The position numbers and the translations under genes were made by a program. This document shows, piece after piece, positions 17,638 to 29,868 of a stretch of DNA of 64,000 bases. Numbering within the stretch: the stretch's first letter is position 1; each line of letters starts with the position of its first letter. The DNA is from Brachionus manjavacas (taxonomy: Eukaryota > Rotifera > Eurotatoria > Ploima > Brachionidae): positions 1,240,001 to 1,304,000 of the forward strand of contig JAHQIY010000018.1 in the NCBI GenBank assembly GCA_019054805.1, in the 5' to 3' direction. The notes beneath the pieces are model-generated. The model did not search any database. It was not told where the DNA came from and saw only the letters and a list, made by a program, of their open reading frames with translations.

Positions 17638-20600
17638 TTTATCACTCTAAAATTTAAGTTTATCCTAAAAACAATAATCATATTTTTTAGATTATATTTA
17701 ATTAGTTGAAATAAAATTATTTTGAAAAAAAAATCTAATTAATCGAATAAAATTAATAATTACATTCCATCTTTTAAAGGAAATGAACTAGAATATCTAT
17801 TCTCTTATTAAATGAATTAAAACAGCTTTGAATAATTTCAGTTAAATAAATAGTTTAAAAATTAATTGCTATTGATATCAACAAATTAATTCTAGACCTA
17901 AAGAAATAAGAAAAAATTTATTTTATTGGGCTTAAAAGAGAACATTTTCAGCTAAAATCTTCGGGATTACATTGTTATTTTAAAAATATCTGAAATCAAA
18001 AAGGAAACAATTTTCTCTAGAACTTTTGTTAAGTTATTTAATTATTTAGGCTATTTTGAAATAAGTTTTACATCAAGTTACAGCTTTTTTAGTCAAGTCA
18101 AATATAAGCATTCTGTTGAGTATACTGAGATCTTTCTATTTTAACTAAGATTTGTCAGTCAAGGTTCTTTTATAATTGTGGCTAAAATTAAAGTAAAAAA
18201 ATGATGCAAACCGAAATTAATTTATTCATAGGAGAAAAAAATCCCAAAAAAAAATTGCTAGAAATCAGAAATCATTCTAATATTTTTAGCAACAACAAAA
18301 AAATTAATGATATTAAAAAAAAAAATTACTTTAAGTTTTATGTTGGTTTTGGTTTTGGTTTTTCTATTGTTCTTAGCTAACATTTGCCTAGAATAATAAT
18401 TAACATGTGAAAAGATAGAAGAAGCAGATAATTAATTGAGTAAAATTTTATTCCAAAAAAAATTAATTTTGCCAAATTTAAATACAACAAAAAAATTGCA
18501 AACAAAACAAAATTTAAAAATTTAAAAAATCAAAAAAATTTACATATTGCAAAGAACAAAAAATTAAAAAAAAATCAAAAAAAAAATTAAAGAAATGAAT
18601 TTTTTGAGAAAAAAACTCAATCAAAATTACGAGCGGGCAATTACTTTCTTTGCCAAACGCCTAGCTCGGTCAATATCTATAAATTCTTCTTCAGATGGTG
18701 CAGCATCATCCTTATCATCATCACCATCGTCATCATTAGTATCTGCAATTATTGATTCGGCAGTGACAATTAGAGTAGGAGACGATTCTGTTTTAGTCTT
18801 TTTGTTAGTGTTTTCATTTTCACAACTTTGATCACTTTCTTGTGATTGAGAGATTTTTTTTGATTTTTCACTTTTTTTTCTTTTAAGTGTTTTGTTCAAT
18901 TGACGAGTTTGTGAATCGTCGTCTTTGATTAGCATGGATTCTTTGATTAGCTTTCTCTCTTCAATCTCTTTAATTCGTTTGCTTCGCCTCAGTCGACATC
19001 CACCAACCCATCTAGATCTGGACTTATCTTTTGGTGCTGACTTTAATTTTGTTTGTCTTCGACTTGGAGTTGTTTTTTTATCGAAGTCTTTTTGACAACT
19101 TTTCTTTTACCAAGTGGCAAAGCCGATGGTGACCATGACCATGTGGCTTTTGTCGAAAAAGTAGATTTCGAAAAGAAATATGGATCATTGACCAATTTGA
19201 CGTCATGGTCGCAAGCAAACTTTTTCATTTGTTCAAGACTTGTCACTTGGGACAGTTGTTTTGTGGTGTCCGTTATTTGTATGTCTGTTTTGAGCTTGTT
19301 TATGCTTTGTAGTGACTTTTTCGAGTTTAGTATTTCATGTACTCGTTTGGTTAGCTCTTCTTCGTCAATTCTTTTGCCTTTTTCTGCTGCCTCTCTCATC
19401 AAATCGTTATGCACTTCGGCCATCATTTTTTCCATTGATATTTCTTCTCGTGTGCCACCAACAATTACATTCGACAAATTGGCCGCATCTTCAAGACTTA
19501 CATATTGGCCACCAGTTATCAAACATAATGCCAGAAAAAATTGTCTGTACGCATTTAGAGCAGGCTCACAGCCAGCACAGTACAAAGTTATTCCCCTTTG
19601 AGCCATTTTATGAGCTATTTCAACTGGATCATTCTTAATAGGACATCCATTGGGCATCGAATCACCTACACAGCCTAGGCCGTGCGGAGGAGCATCAGCG
19701 ATCAAAATAGCCACTTTGACTGCATCGCTTCTCCACTCCAATTTTTCCAAACAATCGCTAAACGCACAACACATCGACTCTGGACAATCACCACCTCCTT
19801 GAGCCATTGTAGCTGTTAATGTACATTTTACTTTTAAAATATCATCGGTAAATTGATTGACCTGAGTAACATACGTTGTGTCTTGAGGAGGATGATCTCG
19901 ATAATTGACAAGGCCCACTCTCAGAGTACATTTTTCCAATTTGATTATTTCATCACATATATTTGTTATATTCTAAATAGTGAACAGTTTGACATTAAAA
20001 GTGAAATAGACTTTTGAATGGATTGAAAATAGATTTTACTTTTTTAGCATGGTTTATATATGAGCCCATGCTTGATGTAGTGTCCAGCATAAATGCCAAA
20101 TCAAGCTTAGAAAAGTCCACTTCACTCATCTTTTTTTTCTCTATTTATTTGATTTTTAAATTTTAGATATATAAATATATTTCCTTGCATTTTCTTCAAT
20201 TTATAACACTTATAAACAAGCTAACTAACTCAAAGCAAGTTTTGACAAATTTTCAAAATTTTAATATTCAAGTTTTGACATGAAATTCCTAAAATAAAAT
20301 CTCCTAAAATTAAATGTACAAAAACTTTTTTTCAAGTTTTTCATAAATAAATTTTTATCTTTATTATATGTTAAGCTATTATTTTTTGTTAATTTTAAAA
20401 ATAATTACTGTAATTTTAAAAAATCATTCTTTAATTATGAAAATTCGACATTGTTTTTACATTAATTTCAAAAATTATTTTTTGTTTATGAATTTAATTT
20501 TAATTATCTCTTTTTTAAAGTAATTTGAAAAGCATTTATTTCTATAGTTTAAAATACAAAATTTATTTTCTCTTTGTTTTATTTATTTTTTTTTATTTTA

Positions 20601-21492
20601 TTCTCTCTTTCAGTTTCAAAACCAGAAGAAGGCCATTTGATCGAAACGCCTCGTAACAAAGTTACTTTTTATTTTAAAATTTTTTTTTAAATTAATATTG
20701 TTTAAAGATATAATCATTTTTTCTTATAATATACAATGTCTGTTCTCTTATTTGATTTTATTTTTTAAGTAAAATTTTAATCTTTCATCTATTTAGAACT
20801 TCTAAATAGATGAAAGATAATGAAATGATTAATTATAAGAAAGAAAAAATATCATATATAAAATTTAAGTTTGGGCGGAGTAGGAAAATTATGCGATAAA
20901 GATGAATCTATGTTCCCCAAAGTCAATCTCCTTAAAGGGTGAAAAATTAATTTTAATATTCTTTAATTTTATTATTTTATCCTGAAAGGAAAAAATTTAA
21001 GAAGAGAGCACATTTGGATATTTGGGATTGTTGAAAGAGTAATACTGAGTCAACTAGATTTAAGCAATTGCTTAGTTATTTCTATACTTCCTTCAAATTA
21101 AAAATAAAACAATTATTAACTAATTTTTATACCAGTTAAGAGAATTAGGCATTTTATTAAATAGCTTTATTCAATTTGTTCACATAATCTAAAAATTGTT
21201 CGTCTAATTCTATTTTTCTTTATTTAAAAATAATTTAGGAGAAGTTTTTTCAGGGCAGTTCCAATGGCAGAGCCTTCTTTTCAGCCCACATGGTTGCAAT
21301 ATGATTAAAATATGTATTAATTATGATTAATTTTACTTCTGTTTTAAAACTTTTGCTATTTATTCTAATTTAATGAATTAGACAATTAATAAAGTTAAAT
21401 TTTGATTTATTAAATATCCATTAAAAAAATTATTTTAAATTTAATTCATAAAATTTATATTTGAAATAAAAATTTGATCATGAACTTTATTA
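17513..21492. repeat. Left arm of a large inverted duplication
   Basis: The arm is the near-identical reverse complement of 24562-28320. The outer edge is abrupt: matching stops at 17513, inside the sulfotransferase coding sequence, against 28320. The inner edge falls at 21492 against 24562, where both sides read TGAACTTTATTA before diverging. It holds the 5' end of the sulfotransferase gene, the complete VWA gene and its 5' flank. It is about 220 bp longer than the right arm because of indels, mainly around 17700-18050. Inside lies a 19-bp perfect palindrome (20780-20818) mirrored in the other arm. Confidence 0.9.
19043..20129 (-). CDS. VWA-domain protein, left copy (frameshifted C-terminus)
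   Basis: Exon 1 is 20129..20040 (30 codons, starting MSEVDFSKLDLAFMLD) and exon 2 starts at 19972, phase 0, with a 67 bp intron. The fold is a von Willebrand A domain of the kind found in vwkA/alpha-kinase-associated proteins. It has a MIDAS motif LDTTSSMGSY (residues 15-24), then LRVGLVNYRDHPPQD, MAQGGGDCPES (Asp about 92) and ILIADAPPHG (Asp about 123), then CAGCEPALNAYRQFF. No kinase domain follows; the tail is basic. In this copy an A7 run (19073-19079) is one base shorter than in the other arm, so the frame ends after 339 aa at 19043. The intact tail frame survives downstream as 18935..18627, an acidic region ending KKVIARS. It is either a damaged gene or a homopolymer assembly error. 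Confidence 0.75.
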
Positions 21493-21945
21493 TTTTACTA
21501 TTCAGAAGCAATCTTTTATTTTTAAAATTATAATTTTTATTTTATATGAGAAAAATAAAAAATTTGCTTTTAACAAATGAAAGTTAAATAAATTAATTCT
21601 TTGCCAAGCCAAGTCCGTGACTTGCGCGCAAGTTGTTATTTAAGATTTATAAAGAGCAAAGTAGTTGTTAAATTTTAAAAGATCTGTTTAAACAAATTTT
21701 GAAAATTGTTAATTTAAAATTTTTAAGCAAAATCATAAATTCTAATAATTAAAAAAGATTGATTTTTTCTGTATTTTTTTTGACATATTTATAATTATAG
21801 TTGAATGAATAAATAAATAAATTATTTAATTACAAAATTTCAAAATTTGTTTAGGTTAACTTAGTTTTGAAATTAAATAAAATTATTTACTTATTGTGTT
21901 TGTCTTATATGTTTTCATCTAAATTCATCAAAATAAAAATAAAAA

Positions 21946-22731
21946 ATGTCTGATTTAAGTGAGCATGTTGATTTTGACAAAACATATGAATTAAATATTG
22001 GCAAAAGTTTCCAAAGTGGAGCTAAGTCATCATATCACAACTTCAAATGTAATTATAAAAAGATGCTATTATTAGTAATTAAATTTTTTTAACAGATGAT
22101 TTTACACCGGCTTCAATTGATAAAAATCAAGAAGGAAAAGTAACCATTGGTTCCAAGAATGATGTAACAATACTTGTTCCACATGTTGAAGGTTCTGCCC
22201 AAAAACATACCCAATTCACTGGTAACAAACAGCCTGCGTCCAACAAAGAATGTGTGCTTATTTTCGACACAAGAACTGGTGAGTTCACTTTAGAGCGTTT
22301 ACAATCTAATTTTATTCTAAAGCGGAGCAGGTAATTAATGTTCAAAAGTAATTGCCAATTTTTAATTTTATTAAAAATCATTTAAGATTAGAAGGATCCA
22401 GCAAGGCTGCGATAATAACACCTAGATCAGTTACGCCTACAAATGAAGCAAAAAAGAAAAAATCTGAAAACAAAAATAATCCTACTCCGAATAAAACAAA
22501 AGAAAATGTTGTGAAAGCCAAATCTAACTCACCTGTTTCTTCAAATGTTTCTCAGATGAAAGCTGGTATTAAAAAAAAAAGCAAATCACAAATCCGAAGA
22601 ATTTCTCTAGTACTAAATTAGTTTGATTTTTCGGATGGAATTTTTAGGAATTTTTTTAATAAAAATTTTTTTTAGATCAAATTTTTGGGGATGATTTTAA
22701 TATGAGTGACACAAGTGATTTTGACAATTAA
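21946..22731 (+). CDS. EAF: ELL-associated factor (EAF)
   Basis: EAF binds ELL and stimulates RNA polymerase II elongation as part of the super elongation complex. Exons are 21946..22048, 22096..22330, 22387..22565 and 22676..22731, about 190 aa, with consistent phases. The N-terminal EAF domain is clear: TYELNIGKSF, then YDDFTPASIDKNQEGKVTIG, VTILVPHVEGS and CVLIFDTRTGEFTLERLQS. A Lys-rich linker follows. The last exon is inferred: a donor at 22566 gives an acidic tail (GDDFNMSDTSDFDN), as EAF C-termini are Ser/Asp-rich. Without that splice the third exon would stop at 22621. This is the only host gene in the single-copy spacer of the inverted duplication, so recombination between the arms would flip it. 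Confidence 0.88.
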
Positions 22732-22954
22732 AGAATATCTTTATTTTTTCTAAATTTTTTAAAGTATTTAAACAATTAGAAATCAATTAATAAATAAAAA
22801 TTTTTTGTGAATATAGTTTAATATTTTGTGCTTGAATAACAAAAAGTATCCAATGTTGAAATAACATTGAAAAAGTGTGATGTTCAAATATTTTAAAAAT
22901 ATTTGCTTGGAATTTTGAAACAATTATTGATAATTCTTTTTTAACTTTTAAACA

Positions 22955-23060
22955 GTTCAGTTATTTATTTTTTACCGAGCATATGCTCCTTCAGAATTAA
23001 AACAAATGAAAAAACTAAAAATAAAGTTGTACAATATAAAATAAAAGAAAAAATGAAAAA
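22955..23060 (-). repeat. Retroposon 3' end, copy C
   Basis: Read on the minus strand, this has TTCTGAAGGAGCATATGCTC followed by GGTAAAAAATAAATAA. It matches the hairpin-plus-(AAAT) tail of the copies at 7605-7822 and 8940-9205, with the hairpin loop diverged. Confidence 0.45.
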
Positions 23061-23253
23061 AAAGAAGATAAATAATTCATTCAGATTAAAGTTTGTATTC
23101 AATCGTTGAAAGACTGGGTCTAGTCGGTTAGGTGAACCAAAGTTTACTTAATATGCGAAAAATTCTTATACTCATGTTTTGTGAACTTTAGGTTCACCCA
23201 ATTTTTTGATCAAAATAGAATTAAATTACGCTTTACTCTGTCCAAAAACTATT

Positions 23254-24561
23254 CAGTTTAAAATTTAACGAATGATATTCAAGACACATCAGTTTAAAAT
23301 TTAACGAATGATATTCAAGAAGCCTTATAAATCGCAAATGATCGATACGAAATCAAGATAGCTACTTAACTATCTTGAACGAAATTTGAAATCAGAGCTA
23401 ACTAGCATAAGAAGCATGTTCTTGAAGACAAACTTACTTATTTGAAAGACTTCAATCAATCGTAACCGAAGCATTAGGAAGCACTTCTTAGCATAAAATT
23501 GGAAAATAAAAATAATAAAAAAACATTATCATTTTAAAAAATGATAAACTTTCTACCAGCGATCCAGCTGAAATTGCAGAATTATATTTAAACAAAATTT
23601 ACTGATAGTCAAACTTTGATGAGACAAAGCTCGTCTACCTTTCCAATAGGAAGCCAAATGCATATAACTAGATATGAAATGATGAAAACGCTAAAAACTA
23701 CCAACTCAAGAGCAGCAGCAGGTTTTGATCTAGGATCCAATAAGGTATGTAAAAATCTCCCTTTCTCAATACTTGTCGAAATACACAAGATATTCAACAG
23801 CTCTCTAAATCATGGCCACATACATTCAATTTTGAAAAAATCAAAAATTATCATGATTCTTAAGAACAATAAACCTCCAGATAGTTTAGTCTCTTACAGG
23901 CCTATCTCCCTACTCAGTTGCTTAGCTAAATGGATCGAAAATATTGTAAATCAAAAGATTCAAGATTGGACAGAAAACTAAAAAATTCTACCAAACTGTC
24001 AATCTGGCTTCAGAAAATCCAAAACCACCCAAGATCACATATTGAGACTAAACCAATCAATAACAGATGGATTCAATCGCAATCAATTAACTGGAGCTAT
24101 CTTCTTCGATCTTGAAAAAGCCTTTGACAAAACATCGCACAATGCAAAATTAAAAGAACACAATCTCCATAGTATTGGTCCTGATGTTAAAATACCATTT
24201 TTTGCAGATGACCTCTGTATTTGGGCATCCAAGGCCAGTAAAAGAGAAATTCAAAAAATTCTTCAAAATGCAGTGAAAAGAATCACAAAATACTTCAAAA
24301 AGGGGATTTAAAATTAACAAAAGGAAAACTTGCTACACAATATTTACCAAAGCTGGTCTTCGAAAAAATTATGAGAAAACTTATGGAATGAAAATAAAAA
24401 TTGGGAATTCACATATTCCTCTTGACCCAAATCCAACATTCTTTGGTATTAAAAAAGATCCCAAAATAAATTATTAAGAACATTTGAAAACTATCATTTC
24501 AAAACAAATTTCCAAAATAAACTTAATCAGAAAAATAAAGAGTTTTAAATGGGGATCCTGT
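23254..24561 (+). pseudogene. Decayed jockey-type LINE reverse transcriptase remnant
   Basis: Broken reading frames carry reverse transcriptase blocks. These are SDPAEIAELYLNKIY near 23560, KKSKIIMILKNNKPPD then YRPISLLSCLAKWIENIV in 23616..23981, then DLEKAFDKTSH and the catalytic-loop remnant FFADDLCIWA in 24042..24311. The section between DLEKAFD and FADD is mostly deleted, and stops and shifts occur throughout. A 36-bp tandem duplication (units starting at 23254 and 23290) lies just upstream. The remnant fills much of the spacer between the inverted arms and ends at the right-arm boundary. Confidence 0.8.
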
Positions 24562-25859
24562 TAATAAAGTTCATGATCAAATTTTTATTTCAAATATTAA
24601 TTTTATGAATTAAATTTAAAATAATTTTTTTAATGGATATTTAATAAATCAAAATTTAACTTTATTAATTGTCTAATTCATAAAATTAGAATAAATAGCA
24701 AAAGTTTAAATATAATTTTTATAAATAATTATAAAAATTCCTGAAAAAACATCATTATGAATTTATAATAAAGAAAAATAGAATTAGACGAACAATTTTT
24801 AGATTATGTGAACAAATTGAATAAAGCTATTTAATAAATGCCTAATTCTCTTAACTGGTATAAAAATTAGTTAATTATTGTTTTATTTTTAATTTGAAGG
24901 AAGTTTAGAAATAACTAAGCAATTGCTTAAATCTAGTTGACTCAGTATTACTCTTTCAACAATCCCAAATATCCAAATGTGCTCTCTTCTTAAATTTTTT
25001 CCTTTCAGGATAAAATAATAAAATTAAAGAATATTAAAATTAATTTTTCACCCTTTAAGGAGATTGACTTTGGGGAACATAGATTCATCTTTATCGCATA
25101 ATTTTCCTACTCCGCCCAAACTTAAATTTTATATATGATATTTTTTCTTTCTTATAATTAATCATTTCATTATCTTTCATCTATTTAGAAGTTCTAAATA
25201 GATGAAAGATTAAAATTTTACTTAAAAAATCAAATCAAATAAGAGAACAGACATTGTATATTATAAGAAAAAATGATTATATCTTTAAACAATATTAATT
25301 TAAAAAAAAATTTTAAAATAAAAAGTAAATTTGTTACGAGGCCTTTCGATCAAATGGCCTTCTTCTGGTTTTGAAACTGAAAGAGAGAATAAAATAAAAA
25401 AAATAAAAAAAACAAAGAGAAAATAAATTTTGTATTTTAAACTATAGAAATAAATGCTTTTCAAATTACTTTAAAAAAGAGATAATTAAAATTAAATTCA
25501 TAAACAAAAAATAATTTTTGAAATTAATGTAAAAACAATGTCGAATTTTCATAATTAAAGAATGATTTTTTAAAATTACAGTAATTATTTTTAAAATTAA
25601 CAAAAAATCATAGCTTAACATATAATAAAGATAAAAATTTATTTATGAAAAACTTGAAAAAAAGTTTTTGTACATTTAATTTTAGGAGTTTTTATTTTAG
25701 GAATTTCATGTCAAAACTTGAATATTAAAATTTTGAAAATTTGTCAAAACTTGCTTTGAGTTAGTTAGCTTGTTTATAAGTGTTATAAATTGAAGAAAAT
25801 GCAAGGAAATATATTTATATATCTAAAATTTAAAAATCAATTAAATAGAGAAAAAAAAG

Positions 25860-27219
25860 ATGAGTGAAGTGGACTTTTCTAAGCTTGATTTGGCATTTAT
25901 GCTGGACACTACATCAAGCATGGGCTCATATATAAACCATGCTAAAAAAGTAAAATCTATTTTCAATCCATTCAAAAGTCTATTTCACTTTTAATGTCAA
26001 ACTGTTCACTATTTAGAATATAACAAATATATGTGATGAAATAATCAAATTGGAAAAATGTACTCTGAGAGTGGGCCTTGTCAATTATCGAGATCATCCT
26101 CCTCAAGACACAACGTATGTTACTCAGGTCAATCAATTTACCGATGATATTTTAAAAGTAAAATGTACATTAACAGCTACAATGGCTCAAGGAGGTGGTG
26201 ATTGTCCAGAGTCGATGTGTTGTGCGTTTAGCGATTGTTTGGAAAAATTGGAGTGGAGAAGCGATGCAGTCAAAGTGGCTATTTTGATCGCTGATGCTCC
26301 TCCGCACGGCCTAGGCTGTGTAGGTGATTCGATGCCCAATGGATGTCCTATTAAGAATGATCCAGTTGAAATAGCTCATAAAATGGCTCAAAGGGGAATA
26401 ACTTTGTACTGTGCTGGCTGTGAGCCTGCTCTAAATGCGTACAGACAATTTTTTCTGGCATTATGTTTGATAACTGGTGGCCAATATGTAAGTCTTGAAG
26501 ATGCGGCCAATTTGTCGAATGTAATTGTTGGTGGCACACGAGAAGAAATATCAATGGAAAAAATGATGGCCGAAGTGCATAACGATTTGATGAGAGAGGC
26601 AGCAGAAAAAGGCAAAAGAATTGACGAAGAAGAGCTAACCAAACGAGTACATGAAATACTAAACTCGAAAAAGTCACTACAAAGCATAAACAAGCTCAAA
26701 ACAGACATACAAATAACGGACACCACAAAACAACTGTCCCAAGTGACAAGTCTTGAACAAATGAAAAAGTTTGCTTGCGACCATGACGTCAAATTGGTCA
26801 ATGATCCATATTTCTTTTCGAAATCTACTTTTTCGACAAAAGCCACATGGTCATGGTCACCATCGGCTTTGCCACTTGGTAAAAGAAAAGTTGTCAAAAA
26901 GACTTCGATAAAAAAAACAACTCCAAGTCGAAGACAAACAAAATTAAAGTCAGCACCAAAAGATAAGTCCAGATCTAGATGGGTTGGTGGATGTCGACTG
27001 AGGCGAAGCAAACGAATTAAAGAGATTGAAGAGAGAAAGCTAATCAAAGAATCCATGCTAATCAAAGACGACGATTCACAAACTCGTCAATTGAACAAAA
27101 CACTTAAAAGAAAAAAAAGTGAAAAATCAAAAAAATCTCTCAATCACAAGAAAGTGATCAAAGTTGTGAAAATGAAAACACTAACAAAAAGACTAAAACA
27201 GAATCGTCTCCTACTCTAA
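25860..27219 (+). CDS. VWA-domain protein, right copy (different frameshift)
   Basis: Exons are 25860..25949 and 26017..27219, reading 430 aa. The VWA domain is identical at the protein level to the left copy over the compared stretch, with MIDAS LDTTSSMGSY and the same later motifs. This copy keeps A8 at about 26910-26917, so it reads on into a basic region with WVGGCRLRRSKRIKEIEERK. A second A run (about 27129-27135) has seven bases where the left arm has eight. From there the frame diverges (KSLNHKKVIKVVKMK) and stops at 27219 instead of reaching the acidic end near 27362. The two copies are therefore broken at different places, and each is intact where the other is damaged. Confidence 0.75.
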
Positions 27220-28195
27220 TTGTCACTGCCGAATCAATAATTGCAGATACTAATGATGACGATGGTGATGATGATAAGGATGATGCTGCACCATCTGAAG
27301 AAGAATTTATAGATATTGACCGAGCTAGGCGTTTGGCAAAGAAAGTAATTGCCCGCTCGTAATTTTGATTGAGTTTTTTTCTCAAAAAATTCATTTCTTT
27401 AATTTTTTTTTTGATTTTTTTTTAATTTTTTGTTCTTTGCAATATGTAAATTTTTTTGATTTTTTAAATTTTTAAATTTTGTTTTGTTTGCAATTTTTTT
27501 GTTGTATTTAAATTTGGCAAAATTAATTTTTTTTGGAATAAAATTTTACTCAATTAATTATCTGCTTCTTCTATCTTTTCACATGTTAATTATTATTCTA
27601 GGCAAATGTTAGCTAAGAACAATAGAAAAACCAAAACCAAAACCAACATAAAACTTAAAGTAATTTTTTTTTTTAATATCATTAATTTTTTTGTTGTTGC
27701 TAAAAATATTAGAATGATTTCTGATTTCTAGCAATTTTTTTTTGGGATTTTTTCTCCTATGAATAAATTAATTTCGGTTTGCATCATTTTTTTACTTTAA
27801 TTTTAGCCACAAATATAAAAGAACCTTGACTGACAAATCTTAGTTAAAATAGAAAGATCTCAGTATACTCAACAGAATGCTTATATTTGACTTGACTAAA
27901 AAAGCTGTAACTTGATATAAAACTTATTTCAAAATAGCCTAAATAATTAAATAAATAAATTAACATCAGTTTTAGAGAAAATTATTTTCTTTTGATTTCA
28001 GATATTTTTTAATATTTATTTTCATTTATTAAGAGATATTCTGATTCATTTCCTTTAAAAGATGGAATGTAATTATTAATTTTTTTCGATTCATTTGAGT
28101 TTTTTTCTCAAAATTATTTAATTTCAACCAAATAAATATATCTTAAAAAATATGATTATTGTTTTTAGGATAAACTTAAATTTTAGAGTGATAAA

Positions 28196-28320
28196 ATGAA
28201 TAAAATAGAAAAATTTTTTTTCTTTTTTTGTTTAATACAATTTGTTTTTTTAATTTTTAGCCGTGAGAAAATATCAGCAGAATTGACAAAATCAAATACA
28301 TCGTCTGGCTTTAATTTTGA
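28196..28320 (+). pseudogene. 5' fragment of the TPST-like gene at the edge of the inverted duplication
   Basis: The first about 42 codons of the 16738-17637 gene (MNKIEKFFFFFCL ... ISAELTKSNTSSGFNF) are present and then cut at the duplication breakpoint. The rest of the enzyme is absent, so this cannot be functional. Confidence 0.88.
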
Positions 28321-28339
28321 AATTTTTTTTTAATTTTAT

Positions 28340-28500
28340 TGTAGTAATTTTCAATTAATTACCTGCTTCTTCAATCTTTTGTTATGTTAATTATTATTTT
28401 TGGCAAATGGTAGCTAGGAACATAAGAAAAACCAAAAACCAACGTATCATTGCTTTACTTTAATTTTATCTACAAATTTAAAACAGTGAATTAAATCATT
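28340..28500 (+). repeat. Older, diverged copy of the VWA 3' flank
   Basis: Just outside the right arm, sequence from CAATTAATTACCTGCTTCTT through GGCAAATGGTAGCTAGGAAC and AAGAAAAACCAAAAACCAAC to TTTACTTTAATTTTA parallels 27549-27815 in the same orientation. It is far more diverged than the arms are from each other. This suggests an earlier VWA duplication beside VPS28 before the inverted one. Confidence 0.6.
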
Positions 28501-28566
28501 GCGAATTTGAATTTTTTTAAATTTTTAAATTTTGATTAAATTTTATAAAAATAAGAAAAATAAAAT

Positions 28567-29468
28567 TTAGAATAATCCATGATTAAAAGCATAAAGCACC
28601 GAGTCTAAATCAAGTAGCAAGTTTCTTGATTGATTTTCATCAATTTCATCTGTGGCACTCATTTGTTGCAATTGATTATACCATTTTTGCAATTTAGATT
28701 TTCCATCAAACTCAGTCGGTAAATTATTTATTCGACTCATCACATCAATAAGCTCTCTTAAATCTGGCTGTATTTCATCGTTCGCTTTTATTTCTAATCT
28801 TAACTTATCCATTAGAGTTATTAATAGCTATAAATACTAATCAAAATTTCTATTTTAGTTTCCAAATAAATCATACCGAAACAGTTTGTGCTATTAGTTT
28901 GCTCGAGCTCCCTTTATCATCTTTTATAGTAATTGGTCTGTCCTCTTTTATGCGAGCAATTGCAATTGGAAAATGGATCTCAAAATTTAATTAAAAATTT
29001 AAACTCAATTTAATTTTTTTTAATGAATAAATTTACTTTAAATTTTTTTAGAAAATCTTCAATTGTTTTAAAATCGGGCTCAATTAATTTAAATGCTATC
29101 TTATATTGGGCAAGTAGATTTGCACAAGCTGAAGTATATCTTTAATTAAAAGAGTTAGATTAAAATATAATAAAAAGAGTAGGATTATCAGAAAGTGTAA
29201 GTTACTCGTTTGGCTTTATGCAATCGTGTATGTACGCTTTTTCCAAATGTTCCAAAGTGGAAACAATAGCGAATAAATTCGCCTGATTATCATATCTAAA
29301 ATTTTATATTTGACGATTTAAAAAAGAATTTTTTTGATTTTTTTAAAAAAATACTTTTCGCGTTCCTTTGGACTTTTGAATAATCGCACTTCCTTAAAAA
29401 ATTAAGCTTTCATGTTTAAAGCTCAAATAAAGTTCAAATACTTCAAAAATTTCCGGTCTTGTTTCCAT
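28567..29468 (-). CDS. VPS28: VPS28, ESCRT-I subunit
   Basis: VPS28 is the ESCRT-I subunit that links TSG101/VPS37 to ESCRT-II and sorts ubiquitinated cargo at endosomes. Six small exons can be assigned with consistent phases: 29468..29442, 29392..29355, 29295..29206, 29139..29037, 28978..28877 and 28827..28567, giving 206 aa (human about 221). Recognisable blocks are [17 protein letters not shown] and [14 protein letters not shown] (N-terminal core), [15 protein letters not shown], and the C-terminal four-helix domain ([20 protein letters not shown] ... [13 protein letters not shown]). Introns are 49 to about 66 bp except one near 70. No defects are seen. Confidence 0.95.
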
Positions 29469-29868
29469 TTTAAAAAATTTCTTTATTCTAATTTGTTGCT
29501 AATTTAGTCTTTTATTAAATAAAATTATTATGTATGAAAAATTATGTTGCAAATTCAAAGTTAATAAATATTTACTGTTAAACAAAAACAATTTTACAAA
29601 AATTCTGAATTCGTTAAATTAAATTTAAAAAATGTTTTAAAAAATTTCAAGAGTTCTTACCAGATTTTTTTAATGAATTTGAAAAAATTAATAATATAAC
29701 TAAGATAATAAATATTTAAAAAAAAATTTAATTTCATTTATCTATGTTATAATGCGGCAATAATTGATTCTTATTAAAAAATTATTTAATTTAAATAATT
29801 TACTAAATCAAAAATTGCCAGTAATAAATTTTGATTTGTAGCATAAACCAGGGAAAAAGTTTGTAAAA

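Larger units (their letters stand above)
24562..28320. repeat. Right arm of a large inverted duplication
   Basis: Reverse complement of 17513-21492 with only scattered substitutions and indels. The outer edge stops 125 bp into a truncated sulfotransferase gene. The complete sulfotransferase is at the left arm, so the left locus is most simply the source and this arm the copy. High identity in non-coding parts means the duplication is recent or kept uniform by gene conversion. A mis-joined assembly is also possible. Confidence 0.9.

Noticed and set aside
26388-27065. 225-codon minus-strand frame opposite the right VWA gene
   Set aside because: Antisense shadow; the same shadow exists in the left arm, and the sense strand has the domain motifs.
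19073-27135. Programmed frameshifting in the VWA genes
   Set aside because: The two copies differ in which A run is short. Programmed shifting would keep the same signal in both, so indel or sequencing error is simpler.
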